Assembly (NCBI RefSeq): GCF_022568775.1 | Contig: NZ_JAKZHW010000001.1 | Span: 1,240,001 to 1,304,000, forward strand | DNA length: 64,000 nucleotides | Source: Sphingomonas telluris | GTDB taxonomy: Bacteria; Pseudomonadota; Alphaproteobacteria; Sphingomonadales; Sphingomonadaceae | Reading direction: 5' to 3' | Part shown: piece after piece, positions 33,084-42,134 of the stretch | Layout: the number at the start of each line of letters is the position of its first letter | How positions within the stretch are numbered: the stretch's first letter is position 1 | Position numbers and translations under genes: made by a program | The notes under the pieces: generated by a model | The model's database searches: none | Told to the model about the DNA's origin: nothing | Seen by the model: the letters and a program-made list of their open reading frames with translations, nothing else

Positions 33084-33825
33084 ACGGCCGCTAAGACTCC
33101 TCATCGCCGATGACGAACCGCTCGCAGCGGAGCGGCTTCAGCTTCTGCTCGCGCAATGCCCGGGCGTCGACCTTGTCGGTACCGCCAGCGACGGCGAAGG
33201 CGCCGTCCGCATGGCGGAAGCGCTGACCCCGGACCTGCTGCTGCTCGACATCGAAATGCCGGGCCTTGACGGCATCGACGTCGCCCGCGCCCTCGCCGCG
33301 AACCAGCCGGCGGCCGCGGTCGTCTTCATCACGGCCTTCGACCAGTTCGCGGTGGCCGCCTTCGAGGTCGAGGCCGTCGATTATCTGATGAAGCCGGTCA
33401 CGCCCGACCGGCTGCAGCGTGCCCTCAAGCGCGCCCGCGACCATCTCCACCGGCGCGAGAAGGCGCCCATCAAAGGGCCTTCGCCCTCATCGCCATACCT
33501 GGAGGAATTCTGGGCGTCGGATTTGTCCGGTCTCGTTCGCATCGCGTCGCGAGACGTCGATCGCGTCTCGGCGGAGCGCGATTACATGCGGCTGCACGTC
33601 GGCCGCCGCAGCTGGCTGATCCACCATTCCATGAATGCGCTGGAGGAAGGGCTGGATCCGGAGCTGTTCGTCCGCCTTCACCGTTCCGCGATCGTGCGGA
33701 AGGACTTCATCGCGGGCTTCACGCGCAATCCGTCGGGCCGTTGGCTCGCACGCCTGTCCGACGGCACGGAACAGCCCGTCGGCCGTCTCTACACCGACAA
33801 GGTCCGCTCGATCGCCCGCCGCTAA
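33076..33825 (+). CDS. LytTR-family response regulator
   Basis: 249 residues. The receiver domain has LLIADDEP, the phospho-acceptor D58 in LLLLDIEMPG, and AVDYLMKPV. The C-terminal LytTR DNA-binding domain shows VDRVSAERDYMRLHVGRRSWLIHHSMNALEE and FVRLHRSAIVRKDFI. Cognate partner of the overlapping LytS-type kinase. Such pairs often control envelope or transport genes; the target is not evident here. Confidence 0.92.
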   Translation: MDERPLRLLIADDEPLAAERLQLLLAQCPGVDLVGTASDGEGAVRMAEALTPDLLLLDIEMPGLDGIDVARALAANQPAAAVVFITAFDQFAVAAFEVEAVDYLMKPVTPDRLQRALKRARDHLHRREKAPIKGPSPSSPYLEEFWASDLSGLVRIASRDVDRVSAERDYMRLHVGRRSWLIHHSMNALEEGLDPELFVRLHRSAIVRKDFIAGFTRNPSGRWLARLSDGTEQPVGRLYTDKVRSIARR

Positions 33826-33837
33826 GCGCGAACGACC

Positions 33838-33866
33838 GGCACCGGCTGGGGAGGGAAGCCGGCGCC
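33838..33866. terminator. Hairpin between convergent genes
   Basis: GGCACCGGCT and AGCCGGCGCC pair with one G-U mismatch around a 9-base loop, between the stops at 33825 (+) and 33888 (-). There is no T-run, so termination is only inferred. Confidence 0.4.
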
Positions 33867-33887
33867 GGACGCGTCGCTGTTGGGGTT

Positions 33888-34028
33888 TCAGGCGCGCAGT
33901 TCGCTCACTGCTTTCGTCGCTGCGACATGTACGTGCTGCGCCGTCGAGGTCGGCTCGGCCTGCGTAACGGTGGGCACTAGCAGAACGGCCGAGGCGATCG
34001 AGGCTGCGATCACAATCACGAACTTCAT
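33888..34028 (-). CDS. 46-residue exported peptide
   Basis: A short frame read directly from the sequence: the ATG at 34028 follows AGGAGCGAGACG, and the TGA is at 33888. The peptide MKFVIVIAASIASAVLLVPT continues VTQAEPTSTAQ, a signal peptide with likely cleavage after TQA, leaving a mature peptide of about 22 residues (EPTSTAQHVHVAATKAVSEL plus two more). The strong ribosome site and the signal peptide favour a real gene. Function unknown. Confidence 0.6.
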   Translation of the reverse strand: MKFVIVIAASIASAVLLVPTVTQAEPTSTAQHVHVAATKAVSELRA

Positions 34029-34048
34029 CGTCTCGCTCCTTTTTGGGC

Positions 34049-34098
34049 GCGACGCGGCGGTCATCGGGGAATCGAGGGGATTAGGTCCGCCGCGTCGC
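34049..34098. promoter_or_regulatory. 12-bp perfect inverted repeat in the leader of the small exported peptide
   Basis: GCGACGCGGCGG at 34049-34060 and its exact reverse complement at 34087-34098 flank a 26-base loop. It lies 21 bp upstream of the start at 34028 and could be a leader hairpin or an operator. Confidence 0.45.
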
Positions 34099-34192
34099 AG
34101 GACCCCGATAGGCGGGCATTCGCGGCGGGTCGTGGGCGGCTCGACGAGCGCCGTCCGACTGTCGGCGGTTGAACGTTTCGCTCGACGAAGGC

Positions 34193-34220
34193 CGTTCGTC
34201 GGGCGGCCATTCGACGAACG
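34193..34220 (-). terminator. Hairpin immediately after the symporter stop
   Basis: CGTTCGTCG at 34193-34201 and CGACGAACG at 34212-34220 are perfect complements, directly adjoining the TGA at 34221. No T-run follows. Confidence 0.45.
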
Positions 34221-35501
34221 TCAGCCCTCTTCGGTGCTCTTGTCGACGGCCGTGGTCACGGCGACATCCATGGTCACATTGCCCAGGGTGCGGAAGATAT
34301 CGGGCACCATTTCGACCGCCACCAGCAGCGCCAGCGGTGCGATGGGCGCACCTAGCGCCATGGCGATCGGCGCGATCGAGCTGATGAAGCTCACTTCGCC
34401 CGGAAGGCTAACCGCGCCGTAGCTAATGACGGACGCGACGGCGGTTGCAGCGATCGCCGCGCCGATGCTCGGCTGGTAGCCCATCCAGCTCGCCACATAG
34501 AAAGCGACAGCGGCGTTCATCGCCGGCCCCGTCGCGCGGAACAAGGCGACTGACATGGGCAAAGTCACATCCGCGACCTGCTCGCGAACACCAAGCGCAC
34601 GGGCGCTGCCGAGCATTGCCGGAAGCGACGCCAGCGAAGATCGCGTCGAGATGGCGACGCTCTGCGGAGAGATCAGCGCCTTGGCGAACTCGCCGAAGGG
34701 CTTGCGGCCGGCAAGGACGCCGATGGGATAGCCCCATAGGGTCACCAAAATGCCGATGACCGAGACCAGCACGATGTAGTGCGCCAGCCCCGCGAATGCC
34801 GCGCCTCCGGCGCTCGCGCCAAGGGCGAAGCCCAGCGCGAATACGCCGATGGGCGCGATGTAGAGTACCCAGCCGATGACCACGAGCAGCGCGTCGGCAA
34901 CGCCTTCGAAGAAGGTCACGACCGCCTGGCGCCGAACGCTGGCGATACGCGCCAGGGCCAGCGCGAACAGTACGGTGAACACGACGAGCGGCAGGACATC
35001 CCCGTTCGACGCGCTGGCGATCACGTTGCCGGGCACGATGCCTCGGAAGAAATCGCCGATGCTGGGGATCGGAGCCGAGGCGGTCGACGGATCGATCGCC
35101 GCGAGACCCGTTCGGAGCGCCTGCCCGGCCGAGGCAGGAAGCGGAAAGGCGCTGGTCAGCAGCGTCATCATCACCGCGCCGAAGATCGCCGAGCTGGTGC
35201 AGACGATGACGAACCAGATGATCGAGGTGCGCGCGATGCGTCCCGCCCTCGCCGCTTCCGCACCCGCCGCGATGCCGGTGATCAGCAACGCGACGATCAG
35301 CGGGATGACCGTCATCTTCAGCGCGTCGAGCCACAGCCCGCCGACATAGCTTGCGACCTGGATCAGCGGCTCGCGGACTCCGTCGCCGGATGCTTGCGCG
35401 AACGTGCCGGCCAGGAGGCCGACAACGAGGGCGACCAGTACGAGATAAGGGCGCGTGCCCCGTGAAGCCTTGGCCTCCGCGGCCGCGCCCTGTTCACTCA
35501 T
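34221..35501 (-). CDS. Dicarboxylate/amino acid:cation symporter (SDF family)
   Basis: 426 residues with eight or more hydrophobic segments. SDF/GltP-type features include the first helix YLVLVALVVGLLAGTFAQ, the Ser-rich hairpin SVAISTRSSLASLPAML (the family's re-entrant loop HP1), PMSVALFRATGPAMNAAVA (TM7, where NMDGT is usual but here diverged), and the HP2-like VSLPGEVSFISSIAPI. The family imports C4-dicarboxylates or acidic amino acids with Na+ or H+. The substrate residues deviate, so specificity is open. The methyltransferase gene lies directly upstream with no gap. Confidence 0.85.
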   Translation of the reverse strand: MSEQGAAAEAKASRGTRPYLVLVALVVGLLAGTFAQASGDGVREPLIQVASYVGGLWLDALKMTVIPLIVALLITGIAAGAEAARAGRIARTSIIWFVIVCTSSAIFGAVMMTLLTSAFPLPASAGQALRTGLAAIDPSTASAPIPSIGDFFRGIVPGNVIASASNGDVLPLVVFTVLFALALARIASVRRQAVVTFFEGVADALLVVIGWVLYIAPIGVFALGFALGASAGGAAFAGLAHYIVLVSVIGILVTLWGYPIGVLAGRKPFGEFAKALISPQSVAISTRSSLASLPAMLGSARALGVREQVADVTLPMSVALFRATGPAMNAAVAFYVASWMGYQPSIGAAIAATAVASVISYGAVSLPGEVSFISSIAPIAMALGAPIAPLALLVAVEMVPDIFRTLGNVTMDVAVTTAVDKSTEEG

Positions 35502-36257
35502 TTACGGTTTCCGGAACTTGTAGATGAAGCGGTCGGTCTTGCCGCGGATCTGCGGGTTGAAGACAAGCAAGCTGTGATCGTCCGCGGGATTGCGCAAGAG
35601 ATCGCTTTCAGCCTCCAGCTTGAAACCCGCACGCTCGAAGTCCGCCTTTACCGTCGCCGGGTCGATCCGGTGATACTTCTCGACATTCTCGCGGGTGTCG
35701 CCCGGGTTCGCGACATGGTCGATCACGCCGACGATCCCGCCCGGCTTCATCGCCGCGTAGACGGTCTTCAGGAAGCTGTCCGGCTCCATGCGCTTGATGC
35801 CGTACTTGGCGCTTTCCCAATAGACGTCGTGATAGTTCAGGTTGATCATCATGAAATCGTACGAATTCGGTTCGAGCGACAACGCCTCGAACGGCGAAAC
35901 GATCAGATGCGTGTTGGGAGTCTTCGCCTGGAAGGCCGCGAACTTCTCCGCGCCTTCCTTGTCGTAGAATTGGGTCGGCTCCCAAACCGTCACATGCCCC
36001 TTCGGACCGACGGCCGGCGCCATGATCTCGGCCCAGTAGCGGTTACCGCCGAACAGATCGATCGCCTGCGCGCCCTTCTGAAGTCCAAGGAACTTCAGCA
36101 CTTCGGCCGGCTTGCGGGACTCGTCGAGCTTCACATTGTCTTCCGACCGGCTCGGCGTGGCAGCAACGGCCGCGGACACGTCCGCGGGCTTGGCCATCGC
36201 AGTCATCGATGCACCGGACAGCGCGATCGCCAGCGTGATCAGTTTCAGTTTGCGCAT
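35502..36257 (-). CDS. Exported class I SAM-dependent methyltransferase-like protein
   Basis: 251 residues from the ATG at 36257 (GGGGGAATGCA upstream). A signal peptide is present (LITLAIALSGASMTAMAKP). The Rossmann-like fold shows KFLGLQKGAQAIDLFGGNRYWAEIMAPAVG (motif I, GGNRYW), YDFMMINLNYHD (motif II region), and LKTVYAAMKPGGIVGVIDHV (motif III). A methyltransferase fold behind an export signal is odd because SAM is cytoplasmic; this group is nevertheless seen in several proteobacteria. Its stop directly abuts the symporter start, suggesting an operon. Confidence 0.8.
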   Translation of the reverse strand: MRKLKLITLAIALSGASMTAMAKPADVSAAVAATPSRSEDNVKLDESRKPAEVLKFLGLQKGAQAIDLFGGNRYWAEIMAPAVGPKGHVTVWEPTQFYDKEGAEKFAAFQAKTPNTHLIVSPFEALSLEPNSYDFMMINLNYHDVYWESAKYGIKRMEPDSFLKTVYAAMKPGGIVGVIDHVANPGDTRENVEKYHRIDPATVKADFERAGFKLEAESDLLRNPADDHSLLVFNPQIRGKTDRFIYKFRKP

Positions 36258-36405
36258 TGCATTCCCCCTTCTGGTTGCCGGGCGCGGCTGCCCAGCCCTG
36301 GATGCGGCCAGCAAGTGGCGTTCGATCAACACGCAGCATGGCGCGACCAAATGTTTCGCGCTAGGCTCCGCATCACCATCAGCCATGGTCTTTCGGGGGA
36401 ATGCA

Positions 36406-37158
36406 ATGGCTACTATCGCTTCGCAGCCCATCGACGCGCAAACTCGCGAGCGTCGCTTCTATTGCCGAATGGCGCTTTTCCTGGTCGCCGTCGTCTTCAT
36501 CGGCTTCGCGCCCAGCTTCTACTTGAAGGACATCGTGCCGCCCTACCCGCGGCCGAATCCCACGTTGCCGCCGGCCGTCATCCTGCACGGTCTCGCCTTC
36601 ACTTTGTGGATGCTGGCGTTCGTTGCACAGACCCAGCTCGTCGCCGCCGGGCGCCGCGACGTGCACATGAAGATGGGCATCGCAACGGTGGTGCTCGCCG
36701 CGCTGCTGGTCCCGATCATGTATGTGACCGCTGTCTGGGGCGTAGCGCGAGAGTCGCATCCGCCCTTCACGGATGGGCTCAACTGGACCGCCATCCCGCT
36801 CGGCGTAATCCCGGCCTTCGCTTACCTCGTCTACGAAGCGTGGCGTAAGCGTCGCGAAGCGCCCTGGCACAAGAGGCTCATGCTGGGAGCGACCATCCTC
36901 GTCGTCTTCGGCCCGGGATTCTCTCGTATCCCGCTGTCGCCGCCGACGTTCTGGGGCTTCACCATCCAGCTGATCGCCGGAATGTGCCTGCTCTTCGCGC
37001 CACTGTTCGTCTGGGACAGGCGAACGCTCGGCAAGGTGCACCCCGCGACTTGGCACGCCTTCATCGCATCGGCCCTGGCAGTCATCATCCCGCTCACGCT
37101 GATCGCGACAAGGACCTGGGCGCCAATCGCCGAGCACCTGCCGGGTGTCGGGACCTAG
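36406..37158 (+). CDS. Seven-helix membrane protein, unknown
   Basis: 250 residues from the ATG at 36406, with GGGGGAATGCA just upstream, the same context as the divergent methyltransferase. Hydrophobic segments are near 23-42, 58-78, 90-112, 128-145, 160-180, 185-205 and 215-235. Conserved-looking charged spots include HGLAFTLWM and VHMKMG (His residues in TM2/TM3). I recognise no named family with confidence. Divergent from the methyltransferase over a 148-bp shared promoter region. Confidence 0.75.
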   Translation: MATIASQPIDAQTRERRFYCRMALFLVAVVFIGFAPSFYLKDIVPPYPRPNPTLPPAVILHGLAFTLWMLAFVAQTQLVAAGRRDVHMKMGIATVVLAALLVPIMYVTAVWGVARESHPPFTDGLNWTAIPLGVIPAFAYLVYEAWRKRREAPWHKRLMLGATILVVFGPGFSRIPLSPPTFWGFTIQLIAGMCLLFAPLFVWDRRTLGKVHPATWHAFIASALAVIIPLTLIATRTWAPIAEHLPGVGT

Positions 37159-37159
37159 C

Positions 37160-38023
37160 TCAGCGCATCAGCGCCCACCTGACGCGCTGAAACCACGCAC
37201 TCTTCGACGGCTTGTCATCGAGCCCGACTGCCGGTTTGAACTTCCCCCGCGCCTTGACGATCGCGCAGCTTTGCGCGTCGAGTGCTGCAACGCCGCTGGT
37301 GCGTATCACCGTGCAATCGGCGACTTTTCCCAATTCGTCGATGAGCAAGACGAACCCGACGTCCCCAATTTGCCCCTTGAGAATGGAGATGGCTGGATAA
37401 TCGTCGGCATCGAACAAGCGTACCAGATCGCCGGTCGGTCCCTGTTTTAGCCCCGCCTGTGCGCCGCCCTTTTCATAATCCCAAACCTTCCAGATTTTCC
37501 GCAGGTCCGCGGCGCAAGTGTCCAATGCTTTCAGGACGGCCGTCATCTGGGCGAGCGTGAAGGCCTCATCGGCGCGGCTCGTGTTCACTGCGAGGCGCGT
37601 ACCGATCGTTGATACGCCATCTTCGCGCGCTCGAATTCGCAGAGTCTTCGCGGTCGTCAGCGGCGACAATTGCTTGGCCGGTAAGTTCGCCATCATCGCG
37701 CGCTGGTTCAACTTACGATTCCCAAAATCCAGCAAGCTGGTTCGAACGGGTGCACTTTCATCGAAGAGGATTTCCGCATCGATCTGCGTTGCCTCGTCCG
37801 TCGCCCCTTTGCGAACTAGGCCCAGTTGCAGAACGTCCCCAACCGCCGGGGCTTTTAGAACGAGATAGAACGGGTCTTCCTCCGAGCCGTAGTTGCGCGT
37901 CGCTACGCACTGCGCATCGGCGAAATTGACGATCCACTTTCCCGAAGGCTGTTTCGGCGCGGACGCAGCGAAAGAAGTGCTCGAAACCCCGATTGCGGCG
38001 AGCGCAATTACCCTAAGACGCAT
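37160..38023 (-). CDS. Exported protein with TonB-C-like C-terminal domain (paralogue A)
   Basis: 287 residues from the ATG at 38023 (GAGGGGAATAGCACA upstream), with a signal peptide (IALAAIGVSSTSFAAS). The C-terminal segment GFVLLIDELGKVADCTVIRTSGVAALDAQSCAIVKARGKFKPA matches the TonB_C fold in which the input gene's product reads DGKV..C.V..SSG...LD...C..V..R..F.PA. It lacks a TonB transmembrane/proline-rich spacer, so it is not an energy transducer of the classic kind. It is a tandem paralogue of the gene at 38043. Confidence 0.75.
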   Translation of the reverse strand: MRLRVIALAAIGVSSTSFAASAPKQPSGKWIVNFADAQCVATRNYGSEEDPFYLVLKAPAVGDVLQLGLVRKGATDEATQIDAEILFDESAPVRTSLLDFGNRKLNQRAMMANLPAKQLSPLTTAKTLRIRAREDGVSTIGTRLAVNTSRADEAFTLAQMTAVLKALDTCAADLRKIWKVWDYEKGGAQAGLKQGPTGDLVRLFDADDYPAISILKGQIGDVGFVLLIDELGKVADCTVIRTSGVAALDAQSCAIVKARGKFKPAVGLDDKPSKSAWFQRVRWALMR

Positions 38024-38042
38024 TGTGCTATTCCCCTCACCA

Positions 38043-38852
38043 CTAGAATGCCATTCTCCACACGATGCGTTGAGAGAGGCCATCGCGCGCGGGCTTGCCT
38101 TCCAGATCGATCGCGGGCTGAAACTTGGCGCGCTCGGATACGATGGCGCAGGCTTGACCGTCGAGCGATGCCGCCCCGCTCGTGTTGATCAGCGTGCAGT
38201 CCGCGACGGCGCCCTTCTCATCGATTAAAGCGACGATATGCGTCACTCCCTCCTCGTTGAATCTCAAGGCATCCCAGGGATAGTCGGCTGACGAGAACAC
38301 GTCCCGCAAGTCGCCCTTGGCGCCTTCCTTCAGTCGCGGACTCTTCTCGCCGGGTTCCGAGACGTTCCAGTACTTCTTCAGATCAGTGACGCACTCGTCG
38401 ACAAGCTTGAGAAGCGGTCCCGCATCGGAAAGCGCAAAGTTATAGTTGAACGAGCCGCTTTTGATCGTGAGTGACGATGAAGTGCGAAATGGCGCGAAGT
38501 CCGCCTTCGGCAGGTTCACCAGATACGTGCGATACTGCGCTTTGTCCGACCGGAAGACGAGCATCGTCTTCTTGAGTGGTGAGTTCTCTCCCATCGTGAC
38601 TCTCACGGTGGCTTCCTCAGGCTGAATGGCGGAGCCTTTCCGCATCACGATAAGTTGCATGACCTCGCCAATCGGCGGAGCCTTCAACGCCAGGTAGATA
38701 GGGTCCTGCTCAGTGCCGCAATTGCGGTACGCCACGCACTGTGCATCATCGAAATCGACCACCCATTTGGCGGTGGGCTGCCTGGTTTCCGGCTCAGCGG
38801 TAGTGGTTCCTGAAACGATGACAGCGGCGAGCGCAAACGCTCCAGAAAACAT
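38043..38852 (-). CDS. Exported protein with TonB-C-like C-terminal domain (paralogue B)
   Basis: 269 residues; GAGGGGG upstream of the ATG, and a signal peptide (GAFALAAVIVSGTTTAE). It shares with paralogue A the N-terminal block WVVDFDDAQCVAYRN.GTE.DP.YL.LKAPPIGEV and the C-terminal VALIDEKGAVADCTLINTSG then AASLDGQACAIVSERAKFQPA. The two genes are 19 bp apart in the same direction, so a tandem duplication is clear. The conserved Cys pairs suggest disulphides. Function unknown. Confidence 0.75.
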   Translation of the reverse strand: MFSGAFALAAVIVSGTTTAEPETRQPTAKWVVDFDDAQCVAYRNCGTEQDPIYLALKAPPIGEVMQLIVMRKGSAIQPEEATVRVTMGENSPLKKTMLVFRSDKAQYRTYLVNLPKADFAPFRTSSSLTIKSGSFNYNFALSDAGPLLKLVDECVTDLKKYWNVSEPGEKSPRLKEGAKGDLRDVFSSADYPWDALRFNEEGVTHIVALIDEKGAVADCTLINTSGAASLDGQACAIVSERAKFQPAIDLEGKPARDGLSQRIVWRMAF

Positions 38853-38897
38853 GCAACAAACCCCCTCACAACTCGTACCGAGCCGGTCAGGCGTAGC

Positions 38898-40475
38898 CTA
38901 AGCCGCTGCCGCCTTGCCAGCCTTCTCCGCGGCCATCGACTGGATCAGCTTCAGCGCCTCGTGCGCGGACATGGCGGAGCCTTCCTGCCACAGGCCGACG
39001 TAGGACAGATGCTCACCCGCGAAGACGATCGGCCCCTCCGGCCTCAGCAGCTCGGAATATTGCGCGCCGCGCGGGCCGATCTCTGCCGGGCCGTCGCCCC
39101 AGAGCGCGCCGACGCCTTCGGAATAAGGCACCTGCCCCCAATTCACCGCCACCGGCCCTTGAAGAAGCTGCGACTTGCCCGGATGCAGCGCTTCGATCGA
39201 ATCCCGGCTGATCCTGATCTGCTCGGCGATCGGCTGCTTCGTGAAGGCTTCGGGCGTGTCCTGATGGGTCCAGCCCGCAACGTAAGCTCCGACCAGCACT
39301 CCGCGCGGCGCATGGTGATGGTCGCTGGGGTAGATCACGTTCTCGTTCAGCCGGTCCGTCCAGGCGAGGCCGCCGTAGATCCCCTCGGCCTCCCAGAAGC
39401 GCGGCGCTTCGAACGCGACCTTGGCGCTCTTGAGATAGTTGAGGTTCTTGAGCGCGGCGTTCTTCGCCGGTGAGAAATCGTTGGGAATCCGCGCAAGCAG
39501 ATGGCCCGGCAAAGTCACGACCGCATAATCGGCACGCGTCACTCCACCCCGATGTTCGATGCGGACGCGCTTTCCTTCCCGGCAGATGGCGGTCACCGGC
39601 TCGTTGAACCGGACGCTGGGCTTCACCTGCTCGTAGATCGCATGAGCGATGCGATCCATGCCGCCGACGGGCTGCAGCATGGTCGGCTGCATGTCGATGA
39701 TGGAATCGAAGATCTGCGGGAAGGCCGCCCCGCGCGACGGCAATATGTCCTTCAACGTGAGGGGGTCGATCGGCACGGGGGGATGCGCATAGCCCTCGGG
39801 CCAGGCCGAATACCCGGAGCTCCCGACCGGCCGGTAGACGCCCTTGTCGTCGAGCGACGCATAGAATTGCAGGAACTGGCGAAAGGCGCCGAGCTCGTCC
39901 TTCGGCATCGCGGAATCGAGAGCGTGCTGGTCGATCGCCTTGGCCAGCAACTCGCCCATCCGCCCGTGCAGGTCGTAGACCATTTGGCGACCGCGCCGCA
40001 CCTTGCCGCCGAAGTCCCACCCAGTCGCGAGCTGACTGTTCACGAACGTCTCGAGCGGCACGTTCAGCCGCCGCGCATAGCCAAGGATGACGTGGTGCCA
40101 CGAGGGGATGCGCGCCGGGCCGGCATTGAAATAGAGCCCGTCGGAAAAGCTGGCTTGCTGTAGTGGCCGATCGTTCTGGACGATGCGGTCGTTGCCGCGA
40201 ATGGTCCACGCGCGCCCGCCGGCGCGGTCTCGGGCTTCGAGCAGGGTCACGTCATAGCCTGCCTGCCGAAGCTCGTAGGCCGCGACGAGCCCCGCGATGC
40301 CCGCGCCCAACACCACCACCGAACGGCCGGAGCCCGAACTGGGCCGAAGGGCGAAATCGGCGGCGGCGGCGGGCGTCGGCATCGACAGACCCAGCATCTG
40401 CATCGCAGCCAGGGCAGCGCCTGCTCCCCCAACCCCGCCGACACGCATCAGCACTTCACGCCGACTAATCGTCAT
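38898..40475 (-). CDS. Tat-exported FAD-dependent amine oxidase
   Basis: 525 residues from the ATG at 40475 (CAGGGGGG upstream). The N-terminus MTISRREVLMRVGGVGG has the twin-arginine SRREVL motif. The FAD site is VVVLGAGIAGLVAAYEL (GAGIAG at 57-62), followed by TLLEARDRAGGRAWT. Near the C-terminus PIVFAGEHLSYVGLWQEGSAMSA contacts the flavin. This is a flavin monoamine oxidase-like enzyme that oxidises amines or L-amino acids; the substrate is not predictable. It would act in the periplasm. Confidence 0.88.
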   Translation of the reverse strand: MTISRREVLMRVGGVGGAGAALAAMQMLGLSMPTPAAAADFALRPSSGSGRSVVVLGAGIAGLVAAYELRQAGYDVTLLEARDRAGGRAWTIRGNDRIVQNDRPLQQASFSDGLYFNAGPARIPSWHHVILGYARRLNVPLETFVNSQLATGWDFGGKVRRGRQMVYDLHGRMGELLAKAIDQHALDSAMPKDELGAFRQFLQFYASLDDKGVYRPVGSSGYSAWPEGYAHPPVPIDPLTLKDILPSRGAAFPQIFDSIIDMQPTMLQPVGGMDRIAHAIYEQVKPSVRFNEPVTAICREGKRVRIEHRGGVTRADYAVVTLPGHLLARIPNDFSPAKNAALKNLNYLKSAKVAFEAPRFWEAEGIYGGLAWTDRLNENVIYPSDHHHAPRGVLVGAYVAGWTHQDTPEAFTKQPIAEQIRISRDSIEALHPGKSQLLQGPVAVNWGQVPYSEGVGALWGDGPAEIGPRGAQYSELLRPEGPIVFAGEHLSYVGLWQEGSAMSAHEALKLIQSMAAEKAGKAAAA

Positions 40476-40669
40476 GCTGCCCCCCTGATCTCGGTGAATG
40501 TTCTCCAGGCGTATTGAACTTCTGTGCCGACTCGATGCCGCGGCACTGCTGTTCGGCAGAATGACAGCCAAACGCGATGCATGCCCCACTTTTTCGATTT
40601 ACGGCGGCATCGGCTGTGAAAGTTGCGCGTTGTCCCCGCAAGCATTCACCCCCCTCAGGAGGCTCTCGC

Positions 40670-41125
40670 ATGGACAACAAGGACCAAATCACCACGCTGA
40701 ACACGCTCATCGCTACGACGATCGACAGCGTCACCGGCTATGAGGACTCCGCGCAAAACGTCGAAAACGACCGTCTCCGCCAGATCTTCCGCGAACGCGC
40801 GGACGAGCGCCAGCGCGTCGTGGAAGAACTCCGCAGCGAAGTCCGCCGGCTAGGCGGCGATCCCGAAGACTCGGGCTCGTTCCTGGGCAAGACCCACCAG
40901 CGTTTCGAGGATCTCAAGTCGGCGATTACCGGCCGCGACGAAAAGGCGATCGTGAACGAGGTCGAGCGCGGCGAAGACTATCTCAAGGAGAAGTTCGAAA
41001 CGGCGCTCGAAAGCGGTGAGCTGACCGGAGAGGCCCGCCAGGTCGTGGAGCGCGCCTATCAGTCCGTTCGTTCGGGACACGACCAGATCAGCCAGCTCAA
41101 GCACGGGCTGGAAACGAACGCCTAG
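40670..41125 (+). CDS. DUF2383/PA2169-family four-helix-bundle protein
   Basis: 151 residues with the ATG at 40670 and AGGAGG 8 bases upstream. The sequence is entirely helical and charged: TTLNTLIATTIDSVTGYEDSA, ERADERQRVVEELRSEVRRLGGDPEDSGSFLG and NEVERGEDYLKEKFETAL. These match the PA2169 family of ferritin-like bundles. Carboxylate residues are abundant but I cannot see a full di-iron motif. Possible stress protein by association only. Confidence 0.85.
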   Translation: MDNKDQITTLNTLIATTIDSVTGYEDSAQNVENDRLRQIFRERADERQRVVEELRSEVRRLGGDPEDSGSFLGKTHQRFEDLKSAITGRDEKAIVNEVERGEDYLKEKFETALESGELTGEARQVVERAYQSVRSGHDQISQLKHGLETNA

Positions 41126-41268
41126 GATTTCCCCCGAGCCCTTCTTCCGGGCCGGTTCGGCGGCGGCGCGCTCCCCCTTCGCGCCGCCGCCCTTTCATCT
41201 GTACCTGATGGAAGTCGCAGGTTCATGTGACTGTGCTAGAAGCCGCGCTCCGAATAAGGAGTTTCGCC

Positions 41269-41633
41269 ATGCGCCGCCTCCTGTTGCTTGTCCCAGCGTT
41301 CGCAATTGCGTCCGTCGCGCCGGCCGCGACGCCGCCGGTGACGACCATCAATCTCTTCAGTTACGGCTACAATCCTGGGCCTATCAACCTGACGGCGGGC
41401 CAGGAGGTCACCCTCAAGTTCGTGAACACGGCGACGAAGGGCCATGACTTCACCGCGCCGGAATTTTTCGCGGCTTCCCGCATCGTCTCAGGCGATCTGA
41501 AGGAAGGCGAAATCGACCTCGGAGCAGGCGAAACGAAGACGGTGACGCTCGTCCCGACGAAGGGCGAGTATCACGCCCATTGCGGCCACCCGTTCCACTC
41601 GGCCCTGGGAATGCACACGAAGATCGAAGTTCG

Positions 41634-41637
<4 letters not shown>
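41269..41637 (+). CDS. Exported cupredoxin (type 1 copper protein)
   Basis: 122 residues; the ATG at 41269 follows AAGGAGTTTCGCC, and a signal peptide ends near PAAT. The plastocyanin-like ligand set is complete: H59 in KGHDF and C105-H110-M115 in HCGHPFHSALGM, the C-x4-H-x4-M loop of small blue copper proteins. Expected to bind Cu in the periplasm and transfer electrons. Its TAG stop overlaps the stop of the convergent gene in a CTAG. Confidence 0.88.
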
Positions 41638-42032
<395 letters not shown>

Positions 42033-42134
42033 GACGGCCCTCCTGCGGAAGCGGCAGGATGATGCTGCCGACTTGGCCCACCCCGCAACAGTGAGCGGGT
42101 TGAAGCCGCGCGAGCCATCTTTAATGACCGTCTG

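Noticed and set aside
33880..34422. 180-residue plus-strand frame covering 33880-34422
   Set aside because: It runs through a minus-strand signal-peptide gene and the end of the symporter gene; the minus-strand genes have ribosome sites and coherent protein features.
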